NCBI GenBank assembly: GCA_046292465.1
Contig: JBKBRB010000004.1
Coordinates: 128,949-192,948, forward strand
Direction: 5' to 3'
Length of the DNA: 64,000 bases
DNA from: JANWWM01 sp046292465
GTDB taxonomy: Bacteria; Bacteroidota; Chlorobiia; Chlorobiales; Thermochlorobacteraceae
Shown piece by piece: positions 32,015 to 40,719 of this stretch (position 1 is the first letter of the stretch; every line of letters begins with the position of its first letter). The notes beneath the pieces are model-generated. The model had not been told where the DNA came from. It worked only from the letters and a program-made list of their open reading frames with translations, and did no database searches. Both the position numbers and the translations under genes were made by a program.

Positions 32015-35000
32015 CTACTTCACTAGCAGCATTTTCATCATTTTTGTGTAGTTGCCTTGTGGCGAAGTGGCTTGTAAGCGATAGAAATAAACACCACTTG
32101 AAAGGTTACTTGCGTTGAAGTTTACCTCGTAGTGTCCAACAGATTGCTCTCCGTCGACGAGCACTGCAACACGACGACCGACCATGTCAAACACTTCCAA
32201 CTTCACCATGCTATTCGCTGAGAGTTGATAGCGAATCATTGTGCTTGGATTGAAGGGGTTTGGATAGTTTTGTTCCAAGCGATATTCGCGCGGGCGTTCG
32301 AGCGATGCAATCGGCTGTGCGCTGAGCGATGCTGTATCGACGCTGACGCTATCCAAAATCAAGATACCTTGTGCTTGTTCGTTGTAGTGGAATCCGATAT
32401 GGATATTTTGGTTTTGGAATTGGCTCAAACTGACTTGATAGCGCTGTCCTGCTGCGTCGGTTGTAGGTAGAATCGTTGCGATAGGAGCGCCGTAGTTGAG
32501 CGGTCCTGCGCCTGTGGTCGAGATGCGCACGCGTAAGGTATCTTGTCGGTATTGCCCGCCCAGCGTTGCGCGCTTTGCCCAGAAGGTTAGTTGAGAGTTA
32601 TTAAAGACTTGCGTTCGTGGTGCAATCAGCCATGCGTCGTTGCGAAGCGCAGGGTTGAGTTCAGCGCGCACCAAGGCAACGGCGTTTCCGAAAATTCGAT
32701 AAACCGTTGAGGTTGAGCGCGTCCAACTTTGCTGACCTTGCGGCGCGAACGAAAGCCATCCCGGTGGTGGAAATGTTGTTTCCTCAAATCCTGAAGACCA
32801 TGTCGCCAAAGGCGTCGCAAGCGGAATGACATTGACCGTTACGCTCAATGTGTCGTTGGTTGTAACTGTATCGCCTGTTACGGCAATGCGTCCTGTTAGC
32901 ACGCGCAAGCCCGGTTGCGGCGATTGCCAATTAAACTGAACCGTGTCTTCTTGATTAGGAGACAGTAGGCGATTGATGGTGCGCGTTTCTTGGACGTTTC
33001 CATCAATAAGCCACGACGCATTGTAGGAAAGAAAATCCACTGTGCCAGCATTTCTTACTCTTACCGTTACACGATTAGCATCGGCTTCGCGCGGTTGGCT
33101 AAGCGTGGTTACGCTCATGACGCGCCCATCAACGAATGAAAGAATCACGTTAAAGTTTGTCGTTGTGGTATCGTTTGTGGCGACGGTGTCGGTTGCGAGC
33201 GTTGTCCATGCTTTAACGGTTTGCGTTCCTGCGGGTGGATTTGCCCATGCGAAGCGCACCGTGTCGGTTTGCAAGCGATTGAGTGGGCGGTTAATGGTGC
33301 GCGTTTCTTGAAGCACGCCGTTGAGCGACCACGAGACATCGTAGCTTGGCACGGTCAGCGTTCCGAAGTTGCGCGTTGTAACCGTCAGCACATTCGGGAA
33401 GCCTGATGCAAGCGAAAACTGCGGCACAATTTGCGTTGTCCCCACATCTTGATAGGCGGGCAACACATTTCTCGTGATGGTTGCCGTGTCGTTGGTTTGA
33501 ACAGTGTCGGTTGGAAGAATCGTCCAAGCGCGCAGTTGGGTTGAGCCGCCTGCGGTTGGTGTCCAAACAATTTGCACCGTGTCAGTGGCATTCGTTGTTT
33601 GCAACGGACGATTGACTTGAATGGGCGTTTGCGGCACATTATTGACCGACCAGCCGACTTGATAACTCGGCACTGGCAGCGTTCCGAAACTGCGTGTGTT
33701 GACGGTCAAGGTTGTTGGCAGTGTGGCGATAATTGTGCCGACTTGTCCGATGCTTGTTACACCAATGTCTTGAAAATCGAGCAACACATTGACCGACGCG
33801 CTTGCCGTGTCGTTAATTGGAATCGTGTCGCCTGCAATGCTTGTCCATGCACGCAGTTGGCGCAAGCCTGTTGTGGGATTTTGCCAAGCGAATTGTACCG
33901 TATCCGTCGCAACACTGGCTAATGGGCGCGTAATCGTTCGTGTGGCTTGTTGCACGCCGTCGAGCGACCAAGTTACATCGTAACTATTAGCGGTGTTCAA
34001 TCCTTCATTGCGCACGGTTACGACGACAGTATTCGGCACGTTGTTAACTGGCGGCGTGATGCGCGGCGCAACCGAAATCGCACTCATGTCGACATCGGTG
34101 AGCGGACGCAAGATTCTGAAATTCGCGTTTGAAATATCAAAGAAGATATTATCCGCCGCTTCCACTTTAACACGGGCGGTATTGGTAATCACGAATGGCA
34201 CTGTAATCGTATCGACGCCTGTGTTCGGGCGATTTTGAGCGAGCACAATCGGAAACGTTACGCCGCCATCGGTTGAGAGCAAAATGTTGACGCTTTGGCA
34301 GTTGACGGGTGCGACGTTGGTATTTGCCACGTTCCAAGTCACCGGTCGGCGTTCCGATGCGCGCCACTCGACTGTTCCTGTGTTTGGATTCGTTACGACA
34401 AACGGTCCTGCTGTGGCGACGGTATTCACGTTGTAGAGATTCGTCGTGAAATTGACCCCACCTCTGCGGTCGCGCACCGTTAGGCGAAAGTTCAGCGAGC
34501 GCGAAACGGTTGGGAAAGTTTCGCCGACATTCGTCGTGTTCGTGAGCAAATTTTGCAGACGCGGAAAAGTGCGCGAGGGGCTTAGCGTCGGAAGCAAAGA
34601 GCGAAATACAGGTCCTTGTGTGGCTGTGGGACTGGGCGGACCTGGTGGTCCTAAGTCGTATTGTTCCCAGCAATAAGTGAGCGTGTCGCCGTCGGCGTCG
34701 CTTCCTGAACCTGTAATCGTGAAGGGCGTTTGAATCGGAATTGAAAATCCGTTTGCGCCGAAGGAAACGGTCGGTTGTGTGTTGCCAGTGTTGGTTACTA
34801 CGGGACAGCCGCCGCCAAACCCTGCAATGTAATTACGCATTTCAATGATGCTATGGACGTGGAAGTAGTCATCGCTGTTGTTTTGCAAGTCGGGCGGACA
34901 AATGCCTGCATATCCCATAATCGTTGACGCACTGCCCGGCTCATATGCGGCAGACGCGACGCGGTTACAGTTTTGGTTTTGAGTATGATTTGCGCCGAAT

Positions 35001-36055
35001 TGATGTCCCATTTCATGCGCTACATAGTCAATGTCGAATGGGTCGCCGACGGGTTGCGGTCTGCCAGTTGCGCCACGCGCTTTGTTGCCTGCACGGCAAA
35101 CAACGCCCAATCCTGCAATGCCCCCATCGCCTGTGCTAACGACGTGTCCAATGTCGTAATTCGCACTGCCAATTCTTCCGTCAATGAACGTTTGGTTTTG
35201 ATTAAGCATCGTGCTACTGGGGTTTTCACTTGTGAAGGGATAGGGCGAGGTTGCATTGGTCAAAATGAGCGTATCGTTGTTCGGAATTAAAACCATTCTC
35301 ACAGCAAGGTCGCGTTCATACACGCCAGTAACACGATTGACTGTTACCGCAATCGCCGCAGAGGCTTGCGCCACACCACCGTGAAAGTTTGTGTAGGTGC
35401 GCGTCGCCGTCATTGCCAAGCGATAAGTGCGCAGTTGCGGACCTGTTTGCGGCATTGAGTTGCTTGCAATCATGTCTTCAATTTGCTTTTTGACGGCGGC
35501 GTCCATTTCCTCGACGGTGCGGCACTCCCAATAGTTATTTGCTTTGTTGCGTTGGGCTTCGACGAAATCGTCTTTGTAGTAACTGATGTAATGCATAAGG
35601 TCACCTTTTTGATACGGGTCGATATAAACTGCACTGTGGTATGCGGAAAGAATCATCGCATGAAAGCCAAGCGGTGTAATGTCCATGCGCAGTGTTGCCG
35701 TGCCGTCGTCAAGTCCGTAACCACGATAGGTTTTGATGTCGGGATATTTCGCGGCAAGCACAGGGTGCATCACAGGGGATTCTTCAACTTGGAACCGTGC
35801 GAATGTGCCATTCGGCATGGGCAGTTCAACAATGAAATTGCCTTGACGCGCTTGTGCCGTAAATTCCATTGGCGCTTCCGCCAGTTTGGATTTCATGGAT
35901 TCAAAGTTGAGCGCGAGCGTGCGATACTTTGCGGGAATGATGTAGCGTTCAGAAGTCGTTTGGGGTTCAGCCGTGTTTGACCAATACGAGCGCGTTTGTG
36001 CATTTGAACTGGCAGCAATAAAAAGCAAAACGACAATCAAGAGATGTTTGTGCAT
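32015..36055 (-). CDS. Secreted M12B-like (reprolysin) metalloprotease with CARDB-like repeats and type IX sorting tail
   Basis: 1346 residues. A signal peptide (1-20) leads a propeptide containing a possible Cys switch (NYWECRTVEE). The metzincin catalytic domain has HEMGHQFGANH at 347-357 and a Met-turn STIMGYAG. A cadherin/PKD-like segment (SDADGDTLTYCWEQYD) follows, then about four CARDB-like repeats of roughly 110 residues (each with a SYDVTWSLDG...ATRTITRPL...DTVQFAW pattern). A choice-of-anchor-J-like domain (GFEETTFPPPGW) precedes the type IX tail (YRLEQNYPNPFNPSTMIRYQ ... MKMLLVK). It is probably exported by the type IX system and surface-bound or released. The gene is flanked by the REP-like palindrome at its 3' end. 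Confidence 0.92.
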   Translation of the reverse strand: MHKHLLIVVLLFIAASSNAQTRSYWSNTAEPQTTSERYIIPAKYRTLALNFESMKSKLAEAPMEFTAQARQGNFIVELPMPNGTFARFQVEESPVMHPVLAAKYPDIKTYRGYGLDDGTATLRMDITPLGFHAMILSAYHSAVYIDPYQKGDLMHYISYYKDDFVEAQRNKANNYWECRTVEEMDAAVKKQIEDMIASNSMPQTGPQLRTYRLAMTATRTYTNFHGGVAQASAAIAVTVNRVTGVYERDLAVRMVLIPNNDTLILTNATSPYPFTSENPSSTMLNQNQTFIDGRIGSANYDIGHVVSTGDGGIAGLGVVCRAGNKARGATGRPQPVGDPFDIDYVAHEMGHQFGANHTQNQNCNRVASAAYEPGSASTIMGYAGICPPDLQNNSDDYFHVHSIIEMRNYIAGFGGGCPVVTNTGNTQPTVSFGANGFSIPIQTPFTITGSGSDADGDTLTYCWEQYDLGPPGPPSPTATQGPVFRSLLPTLSPSRTFPRLQNLLTNTTNVGETFPTVSRSLNFRLTVRDRRGGVNFTTNLYNVNTVATAGPFVVTNPNTGTVEWRASERRPVTWNVANTNVAPVNCQSVNILLSTDGGVTFPIVLAQNRPNTGVDTITVPFVITNTARVKVEAADNIFFDISNANFRILRPLTDVDMSAISVAPRITPPVNNVPNTVVVTVRNEGLNTANSYDVTWSLDGVQQATRTITRPLASVATDTVQFAWQNPTTGLRQLRAWTSIAGDTIPINDTASASVNVLLDFQDIGVTSIGQVGTIIATLPTTLTVNTRSFGTLPVPSYQVGWSVNNVPQTPIQVNRPLQTTNATDTVQIVWTPTAGGSTQLRAWTILPTDTVQTNDTATITRNVLPAYQDVGTTQIVPQFSLASGFPNVLTVTTRNFGTLTVPSYDVSWSLNGVLQETRTINRPLNRLQTDTVRFAWANPPAGTQTVKAWTTLATDTVATNDTTTTNFNVILSFVDGRVMSVTTLSQPREADANRVTVRVRNAGTVDFLSYNASWLIDGNVQETRTINRLLSPNQEDTVQFNWQSPQPGLRVLTGRIAVTGDTVTTNDTLSVTVNVIPLATPLATWSSGFEETTFPPPGWLSFAPQGQQSWTRSTSTVYRIFGNAVALVRAELNPALRNDAWLIAPRTQVFNNSQLTFWAKRATLGGQYRQDTLRVRISTTGAGPLNYGAPIATILPTTDAAGQRYQVSLSQFQNQNIHIGFHYNEQAQGILILDSVSVDTASLSAQPIASLERPREYRLEQNYPNPFNPSTMIRYQLSANSMVKLEVFDMVGRRVAVLVDGEQSVGHYEVNFNASNLSSGVYFYRLQATSPQGNYTKMMKMLLVK

Positions 36056-36136
36056 GTTCCTTTGTTGGTTTGTTGGTGAAAGCGTGTGAATGTAAGCAAA
36101 AAACTATATTCAGTCAATCTAAACAGGTTTCAAACG

Positions 36137-37219
36137 ATGGCAACCGAATTAGCCCTCTCTATCAAACTGCATCACCTCCGACAAAAACTTGCCGCGCTCA
36201 ATCTCGATGCGATGCTTTTAACCTTCCTGCCCGATGTGAGATGGCTGACGAAGTTCAGCGGCTCAAACGGCACCGTGTTGCTCACACGCGAGCACATTTG
36301 GCTCTTCACCGACTTTCGCTATCAAGAACAGGTCAAAACCGAAGTTGAGAACGCCGAGCCTATCATCACTGCCGATGGCTACCTTGCTGAAATGAAGTCA
36401 GGCAAATTTGATTTTGGAACGCGCGTCGGATTTCAAGCCGATAAACTTGCGTTTGCGACCGTTGAGAAAATGAAGTCGGAATTGCCGTCGGTTGAGTTCG
36501 TTCCCGTGAGCATGTTTTGCGAAGCGTTTGTCGCTGTCAAGGAGCAAGACGAGCTTGAACTGATGCGCAAAGCCGTCGCAATTACAGATAAAGTCTTCGA
36601 GAAAATTTTAGAGATCATTTCGCCGAAGGTTACCGAGCGTGAGATTGCCGCTGAAATTTCGTATTGGAACAAGCGATTCGGTGCCGAGAAAGACTCCTTC
36701 GATCCGATTGTAGCGTCGGGCGCACGTGGCGCATTTCCGCATGCACGCGCAACCGATAACTTCATTCAAAACAATGCGCTGTTGGTGATTGATATGGGCT
36801 GTATGGTTGGTGGCTACTGCTCCGACCAAACGCGCACGGTTGCGGTTGGCAAAATCGATGACGAGGCGCGCAAGGTCTACAATCTTGTTCTTGAGGCACA
36901 TTTGCTTGGGATTCGTTCAGCCAAAGCGGGCATGACGGGGCGCGAGTTAGATGCAATTGTTCGAGATTTTCTTACGGCGCATGGCTACGGCGAAGCCTTT
37001 GGACATTCGCTCGGACATGCGGTTGGCTTGCAAGTTCACGAGTTGCCCACGATTGGCAGAAAAAGCGAGATGCAGATTCCTGCGGGTGCGGTGATTACGA
37101 TTGAGCCGGGCGTGTATCTTCCGGGAAAGTTCGGTGTGCGCATTGAGGATATGGTGTTGATTACCGAGAGCAGTGCTGAGCCGTTGCCGAAGGCGCGCAA
37201 AACGTTGATTGAACTGTAG
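36137..37219 (+). CDS. pepP: M24-family Xaa-Pro aminopeptidase/dipeptidase
   Basis: Dinuclear metal peptidase that removes residues next to proline. 360 residues from the ATG at 36137 (MATELALSIKLHHLRQKLAA). The N-terminal creatinase-like domain precedes a pita-bread catalytic domain with ligands in VIDMGCMVGGYCSDQTRTVA, GHSLGHAVGLQVHE and ITIEPGVYLPGKFGVRIEDM. A GTG 51 bases upstream is in frame but has no conserved coding. It could equally be called PepQ-like; the substrate preference cannot be read from sequence. Confidence 0.9.
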   Translation: MATELALSIKLHHLRQKLAALNLDAMLLTFLPDVRWLTKFSGSNGTVLLTREHIWLFTDFRYQEQVKTEVENAEPIITADGYLAEMKSGKFDFGTRVGFQADKLAFATVEKMKSELPSVEFVPVSMFCEAFVAVKEQDELELMRKAVAITDKVFEKILEIISPKVTEREIAAEISYWNKRFGAEKDSFDPIVASGARGAFPHARATDNFIQNNALLVIDMGCMVGGYCSDQTRTVAVGKIDDEARKVYNLVLEAHLLGIRSAKAGMTGRELDAIVRDFLTAHGYGEAFGHSLGHAVGLQVHELPTIGRKSEMQIPAGAVITIEPGVYLPGKFGVRIEDMVLITESSAEPLPKARKTLIEL

Positions 37220-37223
37220 CCTA

Positions 37224-37997
37224 TCAGGTTTTTGCTGACTTCAATTTGTATTTGATTAGCAAGAGAATAAATTCTGTGTTGCCAATAATATATCGTCGCC
37301 ACATTCGTCGTGGCTCTTGAAGAAATCGAAACAGCCATTCCAAGCCGAGTTTTTGCATCCAAAGTGGTGCACGCTTTACCAGTCCTGCGACTACATCAAA
37401 ACTACCTCCGACCCCCATTACAAAAGGGACATTCATGACATCTAAATAGGTATTCAGAAAAATCTCTTTTTTCGGCGAACTAATTGCCACAAACAGAATC
37501 TGTGCGTTACTTGCTCGAATTTCCTCTACAATTTTTAGCTCTTCTTCTGGTTTGTAGTAGCCATTTCTTGCTCCTGCAATACGCAAAAACGGAAATTCTT
37601 TTCGATAGTGTGCCACGACTTTATCTAAAACTTCCTGCTTAGCTCCAAAAAAGAAAACGCCCCAATTCTTTTCGTTTGCTCGTTTGATTAGTTCTTGCAT
37701 CAAATCAATTCCTGCAACACGCTCTTTCAATGGCTTCCCCAAAAGTTTTGATGCCCAAACCACTGCTTGACCATCGGCATTCACAATTTCACAAGACTCA
37801 ATAATTCGCTTTATTTTTGCGTTTTTATTTATCTCGACGATTTTCGCGGCATTTACAACAACATGCTGAATCGGTTTGCCTTCCAAGATTCTTTCTTCAA
37901 TTTGTAGCAGTGTTTCTTCCATAGAGAGATTGTCAATCGGTGCCCCCATTACCTCGACACGCACTGCGTTCTTTGGTGGAAGTTCAATTGCTAACAT
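37224..37997 (-). CDS. WecG/TagA/CpsF family (GT26) glycosyltransferase
   Basis: 257 residues from the ATG at 37997 (MLAIELPPKNAVRVEVMGAP). The family core is present: NAAKIVEINKNAK, NADGQAVVWASKLLGKPLKE, RVAGIDLMQEL, GVFFFGAK and GVGGSFDVVAG followed by RAPLWMQKLGLEWLFRFLQE. These enzymes add the second sugar to lipid-linked intermediates in teichoic acid, ECA or exopolysaccharide synthesis. An in-frame TTG at 38036 overlaps the upstream sugar-transferase stop, but the ATG fits family alignments better. It works with the adjacent initiating transferase. Confidence 0.9.
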   Translation of the reverse strand: MLAIELPPKNAVRVEVMGAPIDNLSMEETLLQIEERILEGKPIQHVVVNAAKIVEINKNAKIKRIIESCEIVNADGQAVVWASKLLGKPLKERVAGIDLMQELIKRANEKNWGVFFFGAKQEVLDKVVAHYRKEFPFLRIAGARNGYYKPEEELKIVEEIRASNAQILFVAISSPKKEIFLNTYLDVMNVPFVMGVGGSFDVVAGLVKRAPLWMQKLGLEWLFRFLQEPRRMWRRYIIGNTEFILLLIKYKLKSAKT

Positions 37998-38016
37998 ATT
38001 TATTTTTAATTTATGA

Positions 38017-39438
38017 TTAGTAGGCTCCGCGTCCAAAAAGCACAGCAGGGATTGTACGTAGAATGATGTTGATGTCTAACATTACAGACGCATTTTCAGA
38101 ATAGTATAAATCCAATATGACCATTTCGTTGAATGAAAGGTTACTTCGCCCACTTACTTGCCACAAACCTGTAATTCCTTGCTGAACTTTAAGGCGACGC
38201 TTATGCCAGTTCTCATAACGCACTAATTCGTCAGGTGTTCCTGGACGAGGACCGACAAGTGACATTTGCCCTAACAGCACATTAACAAGTTGCGGAATTT
38301 CATCAATACTATATTTACGAATAAATCTACCTATCCGTGTTACTCGAGGGTCGTTTTTAATTTTGAAGATTGGACCTGATGCTTCGTTCATCGCTTCTAA
38401 CTCTTGCTTCCGCTTTTCAGCATCAACATACATTGATCGAAACTTATAGCACCAAAATAGTCGCCCGTCTTTTCCCACGCGACGCTGTCGATAAATAATT
38501 GGTCCAGGAGAGTCTAACTTAATTAGAATACTTATTACCAGTATCAGAGGCAAAGACAATGCCAATAATGTTAGCGAAATCGTAAAATCCATCACGCGTT
38601 TGTAGATACGATGCACTCCATCCATTGAATTTGAAATATCCATAATCACATAGCTTCCATAAAACTCAACTGGAACTTTGGTAGGAACAATTTCATAGAG
38701 ACGAGAAGAGAGTTTAAGCACAGGAACAAGAAGTTTTAGACTGTCAATAATATCATGCAAACGCTCATATGAAATATTGTTAATCGCAATAATTACTTCT
38801 TCGCATGCATATTCCTTGATAAACTTTTCTGCGCTTGCGATATTCCCCAAAACTTTTACACCTTGGGAAATTTCCATGCCTGGCGGAACTGCATCGTCCA
38901 AAAAACCCACTACATTCAACCCATAACGATTACTATTTTGTATTTCCTCCGCCAGTCTTTTTCCATATTTCCCTGCTCCAACAATTATGACATTTCGCAG
39001 TCCAATTGCCCGCCGTGACAATGTCATAAATAAATTCCGATAAATTCCAATCCGATAAATAATCAGCGATACTGTTCCTACTGCTGCGAACATTCCAATA
39101 ATTAAACGACTCTCTAAAACCTTCGATTCCTTATTAAAATATGACACGAGAATCAAGCCGATTATTCCATATCCCATCACTTTGATGATAGATACAAACT
39201 GTTCTGTAACTGACAGCCACACATTCATTTTATAGAGATTGAAATTCTGAAATATAGCAATCCAAACAACTGCGTAAAGAGAGAAAATAAGCAAGTAGCT
39301 CGAAAATAGGGTAGCAATATCAGCATTGTAGATACTTAAATCAGGCAGGCGCAACTGCACCGATATCATATAAGCACCCACCAATACAATATAGTCGCCA
39401 ATCGCTAAGACGATTTTATGAAATGGGACTCTCAGCAT
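38017..39438 (-). CDS. Polyprenyl-phosphate sugar-1-phosphate transferase (WcaJ/WbaP type)
   Basis: Initiating enzyme of exopolysaccharide or capsule synthesis, 473 residues from the ATG at 39438 (MLRVPFHKIVLAIGDYIVLV). Four N-terminal membrane spans are followed by a Rossmann-like CoA-binding domain (IIVGAGKYGKRLAEEI), a fifth span and the catalytic bacterial sugar-transferase domain (RRVGKDGRLFWCYKFRSMY, SIDEIPQLVNVLLGQMSLVG, PRPGTPDEL). It is immediately upstream of the GT26 gene and overlaps the 3' end of the toroid gene by 23 bases, indicating a tight operon. Confidence 0.92.
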   Translation of the reverse strand: MLRVPFHKIVLAIGDYIVLVGAYMISVQLRLPDLSIYNADIATLFSSYLLIFSLYAVVWIAIFQNFNLYKMNVWLSVTEQFVSIIKVMGYGIIGLILVSYFNKESKVLESRLIIGMFAAVGTVSLIIYRIGIYRNLFMTLSRRAIGLRNVIIVGAGKYGKRLAEEIQNSNRYGLNVVGFLDDAVPPGMEISQGVKVLGNIASAEKFIKEYACEEVIIAINNISYERLHDIIDSLKLLVPVLKLSSRLYEIVPTKVPVEFYGSYVIMDISNSMDGVHRIYKRVMDFTISLTLLALSLPLILVISILIKLDSPGPIIYRQRRVGKDGRLFWCYKFRSMYVDAEKRKQELEAMNEASGPIFKIKNDPRVTRIGRFIRKYSIDEIPQLVNVLLGQMSLVGPRPGTPDELVRYENWHKRRLKVQQGITGLWQVSGRSNLSFNEMVILDLYYSENASVMLDINIILRTIPAVLFGRGAY

Positions 39439-40597
39439 GTTTCTCTTTTCGATTAAACAAATATTTTGCCAACGCCACAAACATCCACGCGCTCGACCAG
39501 CGCATATACGGAATTTTATTCACCCCGCGCTTTGTGCGTTGATAATAAAAATATCCGCTTTCGTCTTGCATGTGGCGTAGCGTCCAATTCACGACGCGCT
39601 CGGCTAAGTCCATCTTCCCGAACCGCGTTAGCGTCAGAATGGATTGCGCCACTGCCGTCGCATCTATCGGATAAAGACTTTTATCGTAGTATTTCGGCAC
39701 TTCGCCGTTTTCAAAGAAATTCGCTTCGTAATACGCAATGCCTTTTTGCAGAGCCTCGTTAAAACTTTGGTCGCCCGAATACTTTTGGTAATCATCTAAA
39801 CAGTCGAGCACATAGCCTGTGTGAAAATTATCTGCCCAAGTTCGTGCGTCGCCTTTTTTCGCGGCGTAAGCCCATGCGCCGTTCGGTTGCTGTTTTTTCA
39901 CCACAAATGCCACGGTTTTGCGCGCTTCGTCAATCAAGGCTTGATTTTTCGTTACTGAATACACCTGCGCCAAAAGTCGCGCCCCTTTCATTGTCGCATT
40001 CAGCACCACTTGCTTATCTAATGGCGAGTATGAATAACAGAAGTTTTCGCCTTCAAATGTTTTGTTCAGGTCGTTCATTGTGAATCGGGTTGCGCTTTCG
40101 CACAGGTCAAATGCCTTTTGCGACCTTGTAATTTGGTAATACTCAAAGAGCGAATTGGTAATGAACCCTGTTGCCACAACCGTCGGCGTGAAGGCAGGAA
40201 TCTTCGCATATCGCGCTTCCCAATCAAAATCGTAGCCCCAACACGCCCCTGAGTAGCCTTGCGACTGCATGCGCACAAGTTCCGATATAAGAAAGTCAAA
40301 TTTTATACCATTGACTTTGCTCGGACAAACGTTCGCGAGATACGCATAGCCTTGTAAGCATAAGCCAAGTGTAACTGGATTATAGCCTTTGGTAATGCCA
40401 AGTAGTGGTCGCGTATTGATTGGTAGCCGCTTTATGACCTGCTGAAATCCCCAACGCAGCAGTTTGTTGTGATTTAGGAGGGGTAGTCGGAACAGCGGCG
40501 AAGTGAGTGCGTCATATGGGTCGTAGCCTCGATATGCTTCGCGCTCAATGTAGTCTTGCAATAAAAAGAGCCGCTCCAAAACAAAATCCGTTTTCAT
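39416..40597 (-). CDS. Alpha/alpha-toroid protein of the exopolysaccharide cluster, function unknown
   Basis: 393 residues from the ATG at 40597 (MKTDFVLERLFLLQDYIERE). The sequence is a series of helical repeats with aromatic and Gly motifs (YSGACWGYDFDWEARYAKIP, NGAWAYAAKKGDARTWADNF, HTGYVLDCL, SGYFYYQ) typical of six-hairpin glycosidase or terpenoid-cyclase-like (alpha/alpha)6 barrels. Such proteins are often encoded in polysaccharide loci and may modify or degrade glycan. Database labels for this family are often misleading, and I assign no activity. The terminator at 40669 isolates it from crtQ. Confidence 0.75.
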   Translation of the reverse strand: MKTDFVLERLFLLQDYIEREAYRGYDPYDALTSPLFRLPLLNHNKLLRWGFQQVIKRLPINTRPLLGITKGYNPVTLGLCLQGYAYLANVCPSKVNGIKFDFLISELVRMQSQGYSGACWGYDFDWEARYAKIPAFTPTVVATGFITNSLFEYYQITRSQKAFDLCESATRFTMNDLNKTFEGENFCYSYSPLDKQVVLNATMKGARLLAQVYSVTKNQALIDEARKTVAFVVKKQQPNGAWAYAAKKGDARTWADNFHTGYVLDCLDDYQKYSGDQSFNEALQKGIAYYEANFFENGEVPKYYDKSLYPIDATAVAQSILTLTRFGKMDLAERVVNWTLRHMQDESGYFYYQRTKRGVNKIPYMRWSSAWMFVALAKYLFNRKEKHAESPIS

Positions 40598-40668
40598 TCT
40601 CACAGAGATGCTTCTACAAAGCAAGCGCGAAGTTACGATATTTTCTTGACTTTACCTTGCTCCAACAA

Positions 40669-40695
40669 AAAAGCCCTCTTGCGCAGAGGGCTTTT
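40669..40695 (-). terminator. Intrinsic terminator after the carotene desaturase gene
   Basis: Perfect 11-base stem AAAAGCCCTCT/AGAGGGCTTTT with loop TGCGC, A-run on the left and T-run on the right. In minus-strand RNA it ends in a U-run 25 bases after the crtQ-like stop, and it lies just upstream of the 40597 start. Confidence 0.92.
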
Positions 40696-40719
40696 GAATA
40701 GAACGACAGTTTTCCTGTT

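Noticed and set aside
32221..32238. A 15-base match of the intergenic repeat (GAGTTGATAGCGAAT) inside the metalloprotease tail
   Set aside because: It encodes part of the standard IRYQLS segment of the type IX tail, and a 15-base match is expected a few times by chance in a window this size.
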